DNA from: Agromyces allii
GTDB taxonomy: Bacteria; Actinomycetota; Actinomycetes; Actinomycetales; Microbacteriaceae
NCBI RefSeq assembly: GCF_009749385.1
Contig: NZ_WBIN01000008.1
Coordinates: 124,001 to 188,000, forward strand
DNA: 64,000 nt
Reading direction: 5' to 3'
Shown: piece after piece, positions 25,823-34,073 of the stretch
How the letters are laid out: each line of letters starts with the position of its first letter
Numbering within the stretch: position 1 is the stretch's first letter
The notes under the pieces: generated by a model
Database searches by the model: none
What the model was told of the DNA's origin: nothing
What the model saw: the letters and a program-made list of their open reading frames with translations, nothing else
Translations under genes and position numbers: made by a program

Positions 25823-27031
25823 TCAGCCCAGCACGACCTCGAGCGCCTGACGCGCGATCTCGAGCTCCTCGTTCGTCGGGATCACGAGCACCGCCGTGCG
25901 CGACGCATCGGTCGAGATGCGCCGGGCTCCGCGCTCGCGCGACGTGTTGCGCTCCTCGTCGATCTCGACGCCGAACCCCTCGAGCCCGGCGAGCGCCGCG
26001 CCGCGCACGGTCGCCGAGTTCTCGCCGACGCCGGCCGTGAACACGATCGCGTCGACGCGTCCGAGCTGCGCCGCGTAGGCACCCACGTACGAGCGCAGGC
26101 GGTGCGTGTACACGTCGAACGCGATGACGGAGGCCTCGTCGCCGGCCTGGCGCGCCGCCTCGAGGTCGCGCATGTCGGCGTGGCCGCTCAGGCCGAGGAT
26201 GCCGCTCTGCGAGTTGAGCAGGCGGTCGGTCGCGTCGGCGTCGAGCGAGGCCCTGCGCTGCAGGTGCAGCAGCACGGCCGGGTCGATGTCTCCGGAGCGC
26301 GTGCCCATGACGAGCCCCTCGAGCGGGGTCATGCCCATGCTCGTGTCGACCGAGCGCCCCTCGGCGACCGCGCAGGCGGACGCCCCGTTGCCGAGGTGCA
26401 GCACGATGAGCCGCAGTTCTTCGACGGGTCGTCCGAGGAACTCGGCCGCGGCGCGCGACACGAACCGGTGCGACGTGCCGTGGAAGCCGTAGCGGCGCAC
26501 GCGGTGCCTCTCGGCGAGCGCGCGGTCGATGGCGTACGTGTACGCAGCCGGCGGCATGGTCTGGTGGAACGCGGTGTCGAACACCGCGACGTGCGGCACG
26601 CTCGGGAACGCCCGCTCGGCCGCGCGGATGCCCGCGAGGTTCGCGGGGTTGTGCAGCGGCGCGAGCACCGAGAGCTCGTCGATGTTGATCTTCACGAGCT
26701 CGGTGATGACGGTCGGCTCGAAGAACCGGGCCCCGCCCTGCACGACCCGGTGGCCGACCGCGACCGGCGCGAACTCCTCGAGCGACGGCCCGTGCACGGC
26801 GAAGGCCTGCAGCATGACCGCGAAGGCGGCGTCGTGGTCGGGTGCGTCGACCGCGGCATCCCACACGATCGGTTCGCCGGCTCCGGGAACCGAGGCCGTG
26901 TGCTTGACGTGCCCGTCGGTCGTGCCGATGCGCTCGACCAGGCCGCTCGCGAGCGGATGCCCCGTCTCGACGTCGAGCAGCTGGTACTTCAGTGACGAGG
27001 AACCCGAGTTGACGACGAGGACGATGCTCAT
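25823..27031 (-). CDS. ackA: Acetate kinase
   Basis: A 402-residue enzyme interconverting acetyl phosphate plus ADP and acetate plus ATP. Signatures: VLVVNSGSSSLKYQLL at the N-terminus, RRYGFHGTSHRFVS, LIVLHLGNGASACAV, MGMTPLEGLVMGTRSGDIDP and FTAGVGENSATVR. The start codon overlaps the stop of pta (TGATG), giving a pta-ackA operon. It would yield ATP from excess acetyl-CoA and can also take up acetate, for example acetate released by deacetylases such as the one proposed in the first cluster. Confidence 0.97.
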   Translation of the reverse strand: MSIVLVVNSGSSSLKYQLLDVETGHPLASGLVERIGTTDGHVKHTASVPGAGEPIVWDAAVDAPDHDAAFAVMLQAFAVHGPSLEEFAPVAVGHRVVQGGARFFEPTVITELVKINIDELSVLAPLHNPANLAGIRAAERAFPSVPHVAVFDTAFHQTMPPAAYTYAIDRALAERHRVRRYGFHGTSHRFVSRAAAEFLGRPVEELRLIVLHLGNGASACAVAEGRSVDTSMGMTPLEGLVMGTRSGDIDPAVLLHLQRRASLDADATDRLLNSQSGILGLSGHADMRDLEAARQAGDEASVIAFDVYTHRLRSYVGAYAAQLGRVDAIVFTAGVGENSATVRGAALAGLEGFGVEIDEERNTSRERGARRISTDASRTAVLVIPTNEELEIARQALEVVLG

Positions 27032-29196
27032 CAGTCGTCGGCCGCCTGGATCGCCGTGATCGCCACGGTGTTCACGATGTCCTGCACGAGGGCCCCTCTC
27101 GAGAGGTCGTTCACGGGCTTGTTGAGTCCCTGCAGCACGGGGCCGATCGCGACGGCGCCGGCCGAGCGCTGCACGGCCTTGTACGTGTTGTTGCCCGTGT
27201 TGAGGTCGGGGAAGATGAACACGGTCGCCCGCCCCGCCACATCGGACTCGGGCAGCTTGGTGCGCGCGACCGCGGCGTCGGCGGCGGCGTCGTACTGGAT
27301 CGGGCCCTCGACCGCGAGCTCGGGCGCGCGCTCTCGCACCAGCGCCGTGGCGCGACGCACCTTGTCGACGTCGGCGCCCGTGCCCGACTCGCCGGTCGAG
27401 TACGAGAGCATCGCCACGCGCGGCTCGATGCCGAACTGCGCGGCGGTGCGCGCCGACGAGATCGCGATGTCGGCGAGCTGCTCGGCCGTCGGGTCTGGCA
27501 CCACGGCGCAGTCGCCGTAGACGAGCACGCGGTCGGCGAGCGCCATGAGGAACACGCTCGAGACGACCTCGACGCCCGGCTTGGTCTTCACGATCTCGAA
27601 CGACGGACGGATCGTGTGGGCCGTCGTGTGCACGGCCCCGGAGACCATGCCGTCGGCGAGGCCGAGCTCGACCATCATGGTGCCGAAGTACGACACGTCC
27701 TGCACGGTGTCGCGCGCCTGCTCGAGGGTGACGCCCTTGTGCGCACGGCGCTTCTGGTACTCCTCGGCGAAGCGCGCGACGTGCACGAAGTCGTGGTTCG
27801 AGAGCACCGTCGCACGCGAGAGGTCGAGGCCGAGGCCGATGGCACGCGAGCGCACCTCGATCTCCTCGCCGAGGATCGTGAGGTCCGCGACGTCGCGCGC
27901 GAGCAGGGTCGCCGCGGCGCGCAGCACGCGGTCGTCGTACCCCTCTGGCAGCACGATGTGCTTGCGGGCGCTGCGGGCGCGCTCGAGCAGTCCGTACTCG
28001 AACATGAGCGGCGTCACGACCTCGGGCGCCGCGAGGTCGAGCAGGTCGAGCAGCGCCTGGCCGTCGACGTGCTTCTCGAAGAGCGAGAGCGCGGTGTCGC
28101 GCTTGCGCTGCGACTCGGCGGCCAGACGCCCGCGGGTCTGCGTGATCGCGACCGCGGTGTCGTAGCTGCCGAGCGTCGTGCGGATGATCGGCAGCCCGGC
28201 CCGCAGGCCCTCGACGAGCCGCTCGACCTGCTCGGAGAGCGGGAACCCGCCCACGAGCACGATGCCCGAGATCGACGGGAAGTTCGCCGACGCATGGGCC
28301 GTGAGCACGCCGAGCAGCACCTCGCTGCGATCGGCCGGGATGATCACGATCGAGCCCTCGATGAGGCGCGTCAGCACGTTCTCCATCGACATCGCCGCGA
28401 TCACGACGCCGAGCGCCTCGCGGTCGAGCAGGTCGGGGTCGCCGGTCGCGAGCTCGCCCTCGACGGCTTCCATGATCGAGCGCACCGACGGCGCGACGAG
28501 CACCTGGTCTTCGGGGATCGCCCACACGGCGACGGATGCCGCGCCCAGCGCATCGCGACCGGCCGCCTCGTGCGCGGGCACGCGCTTCATGACGGGCTGG
28601 AGGGCCGCGACGATCTCGTCGAGGTGCTCGGCGTCGGCGCGATTGACGACGACGCCGAGGAGCGTCGAGTGCTCGCGCGCGAGCTCCTCGACCGCGAGGT
28701 CGGCGAGCTGGGCGAGGTCGTCGGGCGTGCGCGCCTCGGCCTGGCCGAGGTGCTCGGCGCGCTGACGGATGCCGCCGCCGACGCGACCGCCGAGCACGAG
28801 CAGCACGGGGGCGGCGAGGTTCGCCGCGATGCGGGCGTTGTAGGCCAGCTCGGTGGGGCTGCCGACATCCGTGAAGTCGGAGCCGAGGATCACGACCGCG
28901 TCGCAGCGGTGCTCGATGGCCTTGTAGCGGCGCACGATCTCGGCGAGCGCGCCCTCCGGATCGGCGTGCACGGCGTCGTAGTCGACGCCGATGGCCTCTT
29001 CATAGGCGAGCGGCACGACCGCGTCGTGGGCGAGCAGCAGGTCGAGCACGTAGTCGCGCTCGTCGGTGGACCTCGCGATGGGCCGGAAGACCCCGACTCG
29101 CGTCGCGCGCCTGGTCAGGGTGTCGAGCACCCCGAGGGCGACCGTCGACTTGCCGGTGTTGCCCTCGGCCGAACAGATGTAGATTCCGTGCGCCAC
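27031..29196 (-). CDS. pta: Phosphate acetyltransferase, long form
   Basis: A 721-residue enzyme transferring acetyl from acetyl-CoA to phosphate. It has the three parts of long Pta proteins: an N-terminal P-loop domain of the dethiobiotin-synthase type (YICSAEGNTGKSTVALGVLD), a central DRTGG domain (about 215-330) and the C-terminal catalytic domain from about 390 (KHIVLPEGYDDRVLRAA ... DGMVSGAVHTTAHTIRP ... NTGNNTYKAVQRSAGAVAIGPVLQGL). The N-terminal domains regulate activity in enterobacterial homologues. It is the first gene of the pta-ackA unit and divergent from the monooxygenase operon. Confidence 0.96.
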   Translation of the reverse strand: MAHGIYICSAEGNTGKSTVALGVLDTLTRRATRVGVFRPIARSTDERDYVLDLLLAHDAVVPLAYEEAIGVDYDAVHADPEGALAEIVRRYKAIEHRCDAVVILGSDFTDVGSPTELAYNARIAANLAAPVLLVLGGRVGGGIRQRAEHLGQAEARTPDDLAQLADLAVEELAREHSTLLGVVVNRADAEHLDEIVAALQPVMKRVPAHEAAGRDALGAASVAVWAIPEDQVLVAPSVRSIMEAVEGELATGDPDLLDREALGVVIAAMSMENVLTRLIEGSIVIIPADRSEVLLGVLTAHASANFPSISGIVLVGGFPLSEQVERLVEGLRAGLPIIRTTLGSYDTAVAITQTRGRLAAESQRKRDTALSLFEKHVDGQALLDLLDLAAPEVVTPLMFEYGLLERARSARKHIVLPEGYDDRVLRAAATLLARDVADLTILGEEIEVRSRAIGLGLDLSRATVLSNHDFVHVARFAEEYQKRRAHKGVTLEQARDTVQDVSYFGTMMVELGLADGMVSGAVHTTAHTIRPSFEIVKTKPGVEVVSSVFLMALADRVLVYGDCAVVPDPTAEQLADIAISSARTAAQFGIEPRVAMLSYSTGESGTGADVDKVRRATALVRERAPELAVEGPIQYDAAADAAVARTKLPESDVAGRATVFIFPDLNTGNNTYKAVQRSAGAVAIGPVLQGLNKPVNDLSRGALVQDIVNTVAITAIQAADD

Positions 29197-29396
29197 CCTC
29201 CAAGCCTATTGGGCGGCGGCTCGGCGCCGTCTGGGAGTCTCCCGCGAGCGCGCGGCCGGCAGACACGGCCCGCGCGGTCGGCGGCCTGCCGCCCGTGAGA
29301 GCGCGCGCACAGAACCGAGCAGTCTTCGCTTATGCTGGGTCGGCCCCACGGCCGGTCGCCTCCCCCAGCGGCCAGAACCCAGCACAGGAACCACCA

Positions 29397-30752
29397 GTGA
29401 ACCCCATCGCCCTCATCGGAGCGGGCCCCTCCGGCCTCGCAGGTGCCCGCGCGCTCAGCCGCGCCGGCATCCCCTTCCACGGATTCGAGGCCGGCCCCGA
29501 CGTCGGCGGCCTCTGGAACATCGACAACCCGCGCTCGACCATGTACGAGTCGGCCCACCTCATCTCGAGCCGCACCACGACCGAGTTCGCCGAGTTCCCC
29601 ATGCGCTCGACGGCCGACTACCCGAGCCATCGCGAGCTCTTCCGGTACTTCGGCGAGTACGCCGACGAGTTCGGCCTCCGCGAGCACTTCAGCTTCGACA
29701 CGCGCGCGACCTCGGTCGAGCCCGTCGACGGCGACGCGACCGGCGCGAGCGGATGGCTCGTGAGCTCGACCGGCCCCGACGGCGAGACCTCGGGCGTCTA
29801 CTCCGCCGTCGTGCTCGCCAACGGCACGCTCGCCGAGCCCAACGTGCCCTCCTTCCGGGGCGAGTTCGCCGGCGAGATCATGCACACGAGCGCCTACAAG
29901 TCGCCCAAGGTGTTCGACGGCCGGCGCGTGCTCATCATCGGCGCCGGCAACTCGGGCTGCGACATCGCCGTCGACGCGGTGCACCACGCGGCATCCGTCG
30001 ACATGTCGGTGCGTCGCGGCTACTACTTCGTGCCCCGCTACCTCTTCGGCAAGCCGTCGGACACCCTGAACCAGGGTCGTCCCCTGCCCGCGCCGATCAA
30101 GCAGTTCATCGACAAACGCGTGCTCCAGGCGTTCACCGGCGACCCCGTGCGGTTCGGCTTCCCGAAGCCCGACTACAGGATCTACGAGTCGCACCCGATC
30201 GTGAACACGCTGATCCTCAACCACCTCGGCCAGGGCGACCTGCGCATCGTGCCCGACATCGACCGCTTCGACGGGCGCACGGTGCACTTCTCCGACGGAA
30301 CGTCGGGCGAGTACGACCTCGTCATGCTCGCGACCGGCTACCACCTCGACTACCCGTTCGTCGATCGCGCGCACCTGAACTGGACGTCGGCCTCGCCGAA
30401 GCTCTACCTCAACATGTTCCCGCCGTCGTTCAACGGCCTCTTCGTGCTCGGCATGATCGAGGCGTCGGGCATCGGCTGGCAGGGCCGCGCCGAGCAGGCC
30501 GAGCTCATCGCCGCCTACCTCGCGGCGCAGCGCGACGCCCCCGAGGCCGCGGCCGCGTTCCGATCCCGTGCGGATGCCGCATGGCCCGACCTCAGCGGCG
30601 GCTACCGGTACCTCGGGCTCGAGCGCATGTCGTACTACGTCAACAAGGACGCCTACCGGCGCACCGTGAAGAAGCTGATCGGTACGCTGCCCGTGGCATC
30701 CCCCGCCGAAGCACCGACCGGCTCCACCGCTGCCCAGGAGGCGCGCGCATGA
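29397..30752 (+). CDS. Flavin-containing monooxygenase
   Basis: A 451-residue FAD/NADPH enzyme. FAD-binding GAGPSGLAGARAL is at residues 8-20, the NADPH-binding IGAGNSGCDIAVD near 180, and FRGEFAGEIMHTSAYKSP between them matches the FxGxxxHxxxY fingerprint of FMOs and Baeyer-Villiger monooxygenases. GTG at 29397 has AGGAA 7 nt upstream, and TATGCT at 29331-29336 is a good -10 box. Its stop overlaps the start of a BASS-type transporter (ATGA), and an epimerase follows in the same way, so the three act together. Substrate is unknown; oxygenation of a ketone, amine or sulphide on a terpenoid- or steroid-like compound would suit the transporter. Confidence 0.87.
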   Translation: MNPIALIGAGPSGLAGARALSRAGIPFHGFEAGPDVGGLWNIDNPRSTMYESAHLISSRTTTEFAEFPMRSTADYPSHRELFRYFGEYADEFGLREHFSFDTRATSVEPVDGDATGASGWLVSSTGPDGETSGVYSAVVLANGTLAEPNVPSFRGEFAGEIMHTSAYKSPKVFDGRRVLIIGAGNSGCDIAVDAVHHAASVDMSVRRGYYFVPRYLFGKPSDTLNQGRPLPAPIKQFIDKRVLQAFTGDPVRFGFPKPDYRIYESHPIVNTLILNHLGQGDLRIVPDIDRFDGRTVHFSDGTSGEYDLVMLATGYHLDYPFVDRAHLNWTSASPKLYLNMFPPSFNGLFVLGMIEASGIGWQGRAEQAELIAAYLAAQRDAPEAAAAFRSRADAAWPDLSGGYRYLGLERMSYYVNKDAYRRTVKKLIGTLPVASPAEAPTGSTAAQEARA

Positions 30753-31777
30753 ACATCGACGACGTCGTCCTGAACTTCACGCCCGGCTCGATGGTGGCCC
30801 TCAACATCGTGCTCGGGTTCATCATGTTCGGCATCGCGCTCGACACCGCGCCGTCGGACTTCGCGGCCGTGCTCAAGGCACCGAAGGCCATGATCATCGC
30901 GATGCTCGCGCAGATCATCCTGCTGCCGGCCGTGACCTTCGGGCTCACGCTGCTGCTGAACGTGCAGGCCTCGATCGCACTCGGCATGATCCTCGTGGCC
31001 TGCTGCCCGCCCGGCAATATCTCGCAGGTGCTCACCTACCGCTCGCGCGGCAACGTGGCGCTCTCGGTGTCGATGACGGCCGTCGCGAACGTGCTCTACA
31101 TCTTCATCCTGCCGATCAGCGTCGTGTTCTGGGGCAGCCTGCACCCGACCGCGTCGGAGCTCGTGCGCACCGTGAGCCTCAACGGCTGGCAGATGCTGCT
31201 CGAGATCTTCCTCATCATCGGCCTGCCGTTCTTCGCGGGCCTGTTCATCCGCGCGAGGTGGCCGCGGTTCGCGGGCCGCGTGCAGCCCTACGCCCGCTGG
31301 ATCAGCCTCGCCGCCCTCGTCGGCTTCATCGCCATCGCCCTCATCGGCAACTGGACGATCTTCATGGCGTACATCGGCGTCGTGCTCGTGGCCGTGTTCC
31401 TGCACGACGCGGTCGCGCTCGGCCTCGGCTACGCGAGCGCCCGCATCGGCGGGCTGCCGAGCCGCGAACGCAAGGCCATCACGTTCGAGGTCGGCATCCG
31501 CAACGCGGGCCTCGGCCTGGGCCTCGTGTTCACGTTCTTCGGCGGCATCGGCGGCATGGCGATCGTCGCCGGCTGGTGGGGCATCTGGGACATCATCGCG
31601 GGCCTGCTGCTCGCGACGGCCTGGGCTCGCGTCACCAGGAAGGCGGATGCCGCGTACGCGGCGTCGCACGCCGCCTCGGCGTCGAGCGAGCCCGGCGCCG
31701 AGGGCGACCCGGTGGGCGGCACCCCCGCCTCCCCCGCCTCCTCCGCCGACGCCGCACGCCCGGAGGCCTCCGCATGA
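30749..31777 (+). CDS. Bile acid:sodium symporter family (BASS) transporter
   Basis: A 342-residue membrane protein with about nine to ten helices. The family core is visible: GFIMFGIALDTAPSDFAAVLKAPKA, LVACCPPGNISQVLTYRSRGNVALSVSMTAV (the crossover region with the sodium-site residues) and TFEVGIRNAGLGLGLVFTF. BASS proteins co-transport sodium with organic anions such as bile acids, pantoate, pyruvate or glucosinolate-type acids. The last 55 residues are a low-complexity Ala/Ser/Pro tail. It is translationally coupled to genes on both sides (ATGA overlaps). Confidence 0.88.
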   Translation: MNIDDVVLNFTPGSMVALNIVLGFIMFGIALDTAPSDFAAVLKAPKAMIIAMLAQIILLPAVTFGLTLLLNVQASIALGMILVACCPPGNISQVLTYRSRGNVALSVSMTAVANVLYIFILPISVVFWGSLHPTASELVRTVSLNGWQMLLEIFLIIGLPFFAGLFIRARWPRFAGRVQPYARWISLAALVGFIAIALIGNWTIFMAYIGVVLVAVFLHDAVALGLGYASARIGGLPSRERKAITFEVGIRNAGLGLGLVFTFFGGIGGMAIVAGWWGIWDIIAGLLLATAWARVTRKADAAYAASHAASASSEPGAEGDPVGGTPASPASSADAARPEASA

Positions 31778-32739
31778 GGCGCGTGCTCGTGACCGGCGGC
31801 AGCGGATTCCTCGGATCCAACGCCGTGCGCGCCCTCGCCGCCCACCCCGGCGTCGCGCTCGTCGTGTCGGGCGATGTACGGCCGCCCGCGACATCCGCCC
31901 CCGACGACGTCGTCGTCGAGACCTGCGACGTGACCGATGCCGCGACCGTCGCCGCGGTCGTCGAGCGCCACGCGATCGACACGATCGTGCACCTGGCCGC
32001 GATCGTGAACCCCGGCGGACTCAGCGAGGAGATCGAGCGCCGCGTCGATGTCGACGGCACCCGCAACGTGCTCGAGGCGGCCGTCGCCAACGGCGTGACG
32101 CGCATCGTCGTGTCGTCGTCGGGCGCCGCCTACGGCTACCACGCCGACAGCCCCGAGTGGCTGACCGAGACCGACCCGATCCGCGGCAACGAGGAGTTCA
32201 GCTACTCGCGGCACAAGCGCATCGTCGAGGAGATGCTCGCCGCCTATCGCGAGTCGCACCCCGAGCTCGGCCAGGTGGTGCTGCGCATCGGCACGATCCT
32301 CGGCCCATCGGTGTCCAACCAGATCACGGCGCTCTGGGAGGGGCGGCGCATCCTCAAGATCCGCGGCTCGGAGAGCCCGTTCGTGTTCATCTGGGTCGAC
32401 GACGTCGTGGGCGCCATCGTGCAGGGCGCCACGGGCTCCGTGACCGGGGCGTTCAACGTCGCCGGCGACGGCAAGGTCACCGTGAGCGAGATCGCCGAGG
32501 CCTTCGGCACGCCCACGCTCGAGCTCTCGCCCGGCCTGCTCACCGGTGCGCTGCGCGTCGGACACGCCCTGCGCCTGACCGTGCACGACGCGCACCGCGT
32601 CGGGTTCCTGCGCTACCGCCCCGTGCTCGACAACGCGCGCCTCAAGGCCGAGCTCGGCTACACGCCCGCCAAGACGAGCCGCGAGGCGTTCGACGCCTAC
32701 CTCGCGGCGCGGCATCCGGAGCTCGCCGCCCGCGTGTAG
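31774..32739 (+). CDS. NAD-dependent epimerase/dehydratase (extended SDR)
   Basis: A 321-residue short-chain dehydrogenase of the extended class. The NAD loop is VLVTGGSGFLGSNAV, the catalytic tetrad is Ser in VSSSGAAYG with YSRHK as the YxxxK pair, and WVDDVVGAI is the usual substrate-domain helix. The family includes sugar epimerases, 3-beta-hydroxysteroid dehydrogenases and dihydroflavonol reductases. In this operon with a flavin monooxygenase and a BASS transporter, oxidation or reduction of a hydroxyl group on an imported amphipathic compound is more likely than nucleotide-sugar epimerisation, but I cannot decide from sequence. Confidence 0.85.
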   Translation: MRRVLVTGGSGFLGSNAVRALAAHPGVALVVSGDVRPPATSAPDDVVVETCDVTDAATVAAVVERHAIDTIVHLAAIVNPGGLSEEIERRVDVDGTRNVLEAAVANGVTRIVVSSSGAAYGYHADSPEWLTETDPIRGNEEFSYSRHKRIVEEMLAAYRESHPELGQVVLRIGTILGPSVSNQITALWEGRRILKIRGSESPFVFIWVDDVVGAIVQGATGSVTGAFNVAGDGKVTVSEIAEAFGTPTLELSPGLLTGALRVGHALRLTVHDAHRVGFLRYRPVLDNARLKAELGYTPAKTSREAFDAYLAARHPELAARV

Positions 32740-32777
32740 TCCGGGGCGGGCCGGCAGGCCGGGCTTCGAACCGGCCG

Positions 32778-32852
32778 AACTCCGGATGTCACGGGCGACG
32801 CGCCGAACGCCCGGCACCGCCGCGCGGCGCGCCGCCGCCCGCATCCGGAGTT
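32778..32852. repeat. 75-bp dispersed element with 11-bp inverted ends, copy 1
   Basis: AACTCCGGATG (32778-32788) and CATCCGGAGTT (32842-32852) flank a 53-nt GC-rich centre. In this copy the arms extend outward to 17 bp (32772-32858, CGGCCG...). A second copy with identical ends and an identical 53-nt spacing is at 58860-58934, and the centres share the start TC(A/G)CG(G/A)GCGACGCGC. Both lie in intergenic DNA. This resembles a REP- or MITE-like family. Confidence 0.75.
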
Positions 32853-32917
32853 CGGCCGCCCGACGTCGTTCGGACGGCGCGTACATTTCGCACGCGCGGC
32901 TCAGGTAGACTGTCGGA

Positions 32918-33004
32918 GGCTCCTCACGTGGCGCCATCCAGGCCAACTCCCCCAGGGCGGAAACGCAGCAAGGGTAACCGGGCTCTGGCGGGTGCGTGAG
33001 GGGT
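32918..33004 (+). ncRNA. ffs: Signal recognition particle RNA, small bacterial (4.5S-type)
   Basis: The conserved SRP RNA apical region is present: CAGGGCGGAAACGCAGCAAG followed by GGTAACCGGGCTCTGG (GGAA tetraloop-side bulge and AGCA/GGTAA internal loop, about 32953-32987). The ends pair: CTCACG near 32923 with CGTGAG at 32995-33000, and GGCGCCA with TGGCGGG. A TAGACT -10 box at 32906-32911 starts transcription about seven bases before the helix. The RNA binds Ffh and targets ribosomes to the membrane. Exact ends are uncertain by a few bases. Confidence 0.9.
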
Positions 33005-33010
33005 CATCAA

Positions 33011-33098
33011 GGAGAATTCGCCTAGTGGCCTATGGCGCACGCTTGGAAAGCGTGTTGGGTGCAAGCCCTCGGGGGTTCGAATCCCCCATTCTCCGCCA
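33011..33098 (+). tRNA. tRNA-Ser (anticodon GGA)
   Basis: A complete class II tRNA with long variable arm. The acceptor stem GGAGAAT pairs with ATTCTCC, the anticodon loop CTTGGAAAG shows GGA, the T arm is GGGGGTTCGAATCCCCC and CCA is encoded at 33096-33098. It decodes UCC/UCU. It follows the SRP RNA by a few bases and may share its transcript. A perfect terminator hairpin begins directly after it. Confidence 0.97.
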
Positions 33099-33099
33099 T

Positions 33100-33138
33100 G
33101 CAAGAGAGGCCGCGCCCGAAGGGTGCGGCCTCTCTTGC
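33100..33138 (+). terminator. Terminator of the SRP RNA / tRNA-Ser unit
   Basis: A perfect 14-bp stem (33100-33113 with 33125-33138, GCAAGAGAGGCCGC / GCGGCCTCTCTTGC) closes a loop containing GCCCGAAGGG. It begins one base after the tRNA CCA end plus T. Confidence 0.85.
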
Positions 33139-33191
33139 ACTCTGGACACTGCGATTCGAGGAGGAGGAAGGGCGGAGCCCGACCGACGGAG

Positions 33192-33210
33192 TCCCCCATT
33201 CTCCGCCATG
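33192..33210 (+). repeat. Duplicated 3' end of tRNA-Ser (19 bp)
   Basis: TCCCCCATTCTCCGCCATG at 33192-33210 exactly repeats 33082-33100, which covers the T-arm, acceptor strand and CCA of the tRNA-Ser gene. No 5' half of a tRNA precedes it. Each copy is followed by a hairpin whose loop contains GCCCGAAGGGTG. It could be an attachment-site scar or the remnant of a tandem tRNA gene. Confidence 0.75.
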
Positions 33211-33246
33211 ACGAAAGCGCTCGCCCGAAGGGTGGGCGCTTTCGTC
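33210..33246 (+). terminator. Hairpin after the duplicated tRNA end
   Basis: GACGAAAGCGC (33210-33220) pairs perfectly with GCGCTTTCGTC (33236-33246); TTTCC follows. It has the form of an intrinsic terminator and shares its loop sequence with the hairpin behind the intact tRNA. Confidence 0.7.
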
Positions 33247-33274
33247 TTTCCACACAAGTGCGACTCCGGGCCAT

Positions 33275-33338
33275 AAATTCAGGAGATCTCGGTCTCGACC
33301 TCGCCGGGGAGGTCCGGAGGCCGGAATCTCCTGAATTT
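33275..33338. repeat. Nested inverted repeat in the tRNA-downstream region
   Basis: AAATTCAGGAGAT (33275-33287) is the exact reverse complement of ATCTCCTGAATTT (33326-33338). Inside it GACCTC and GAGGTC form a second stem. The arms are AT-rich compared with the surroundings. No gene is visible between about 33250 and 33420. Confidence 0.65.
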
Positions 33339-33434
33339 CGGGCGCCGCGAGACCGGCGACGGCGCGCCGCGGCATCCGTGTCCTCATTAATGCCGAATAG
33401 CGCGAGCACCGGGGTCTCCCGCATGATTTCAGAG

Positions 33435-34043
33435 ATGTCAGCGGCGAAGATGGATACACGGAGTGGGGACGCAGGGGGCTCCTCCATCGTGGCCGGGGCA
33501 GTAAGGGGCGACGGCCTCAGGGTGCACACCCTGAGGCCGCGTCGCACTCTCGGCCGGAACATCGGCTTCTCGATCGCGGCCCTCGTGCTGCCGATCCTCG
33601 CGACGCAGCTGTGGATGCTCGATCCGACGGGCGCGTGGGCCGTCATGGCCTGGGCCGGCGCGATCATCGCGGCACTGCTCGTGATCGCGTGGATCTCGTA
33701 CCAGCGCACGCAGGCGTCGGTCAGCCGCTACGGCATCGTCGAGCGCGGGTTCTTCGGCGGCACCTACACGATCCCGGCGAGCGACATCGCGACCGTGCTG
33801 CGCGTGCAGCTCTACCGCGGCTCGAGTCTCGACACCACGCAGGAACTGTTCGTCGTCAACCGGGCCGGCCGCGGCGTGTTCCGCATGCGCGGCCGCTTCT
33901 GGAACACCTCGACGATGGACCAGGTCGCGAAGATCCTCGACGTCGAGGAGACCGTGCGCACCGAGCCCGTCACGCTCGCCGAGCTGCGCGAGACCGACCC
34001 GAACCTGCTCTACTGGTTCGAGCGCCGGTCGCTCACGCGCTGA
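33435..34043 (+). CDS. Two-helix membrane protein with PH-like domain, function unknown
   Basis: A protein of about 202 residues. After an N-terminal tail of about 35 residues it has two hydrophobic helices (FSIAALVLPILATQLWML and WAVMAWAGAIIAALLVIAWI) and then a soluble domain of about 120 residues with alternating strands (YGIVERGFFGGTYTIPASDIATVLRV) that resembles bacterial PH-like (YdbS/YdbT-type) domains. No catalytic motif is seen. ATGs at 33423, 33435 and 33450 are all possible; none has a strong ribosome-binding site, so the start is uncertain. Confidence 0.65.
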   Translation: MSAAKMDTRSGDAGGSSIVAGAVRGDGLRVHTLRPRRTLGRNIGFSIAALVLPILATQLWMLDPTGAWAVMAWAGAIIAALLVIAWISYQRTQASVSRYGIVERGFFGGTYTIPASDIATVLRVQLYRGSSLDTTQELFVVNRAGRGVFRMRGRFWNTSTMDQVAKILDVEETVRTEPVTLAELRETDPNLLYWFERRSLTR

Positions 34044-34073
34044 CGGCCGCGGTTTCGTCTTCGGCGGGGCGGT

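Noticed and set aside
25629..26864. Arg-rich open frame overlapping ackA
   Set aside because: Same-strand shifted frame of ackA; composition is Arg/Ala/Gly-rich and no family motif is present.
27031..32739. Horizontal transfer of the monooxygenase operon
   Set aside because: Codon use and GC content look the same as in the neighbouring pta and tRNA regions; no mobile-element genes flank it.
33139..33210. A second complete tRNA-Ser gene
   Set aside because: Only the 3' 19 bases match; no acceptor 5' strand, D arm or anticodon arm can be found upstream.
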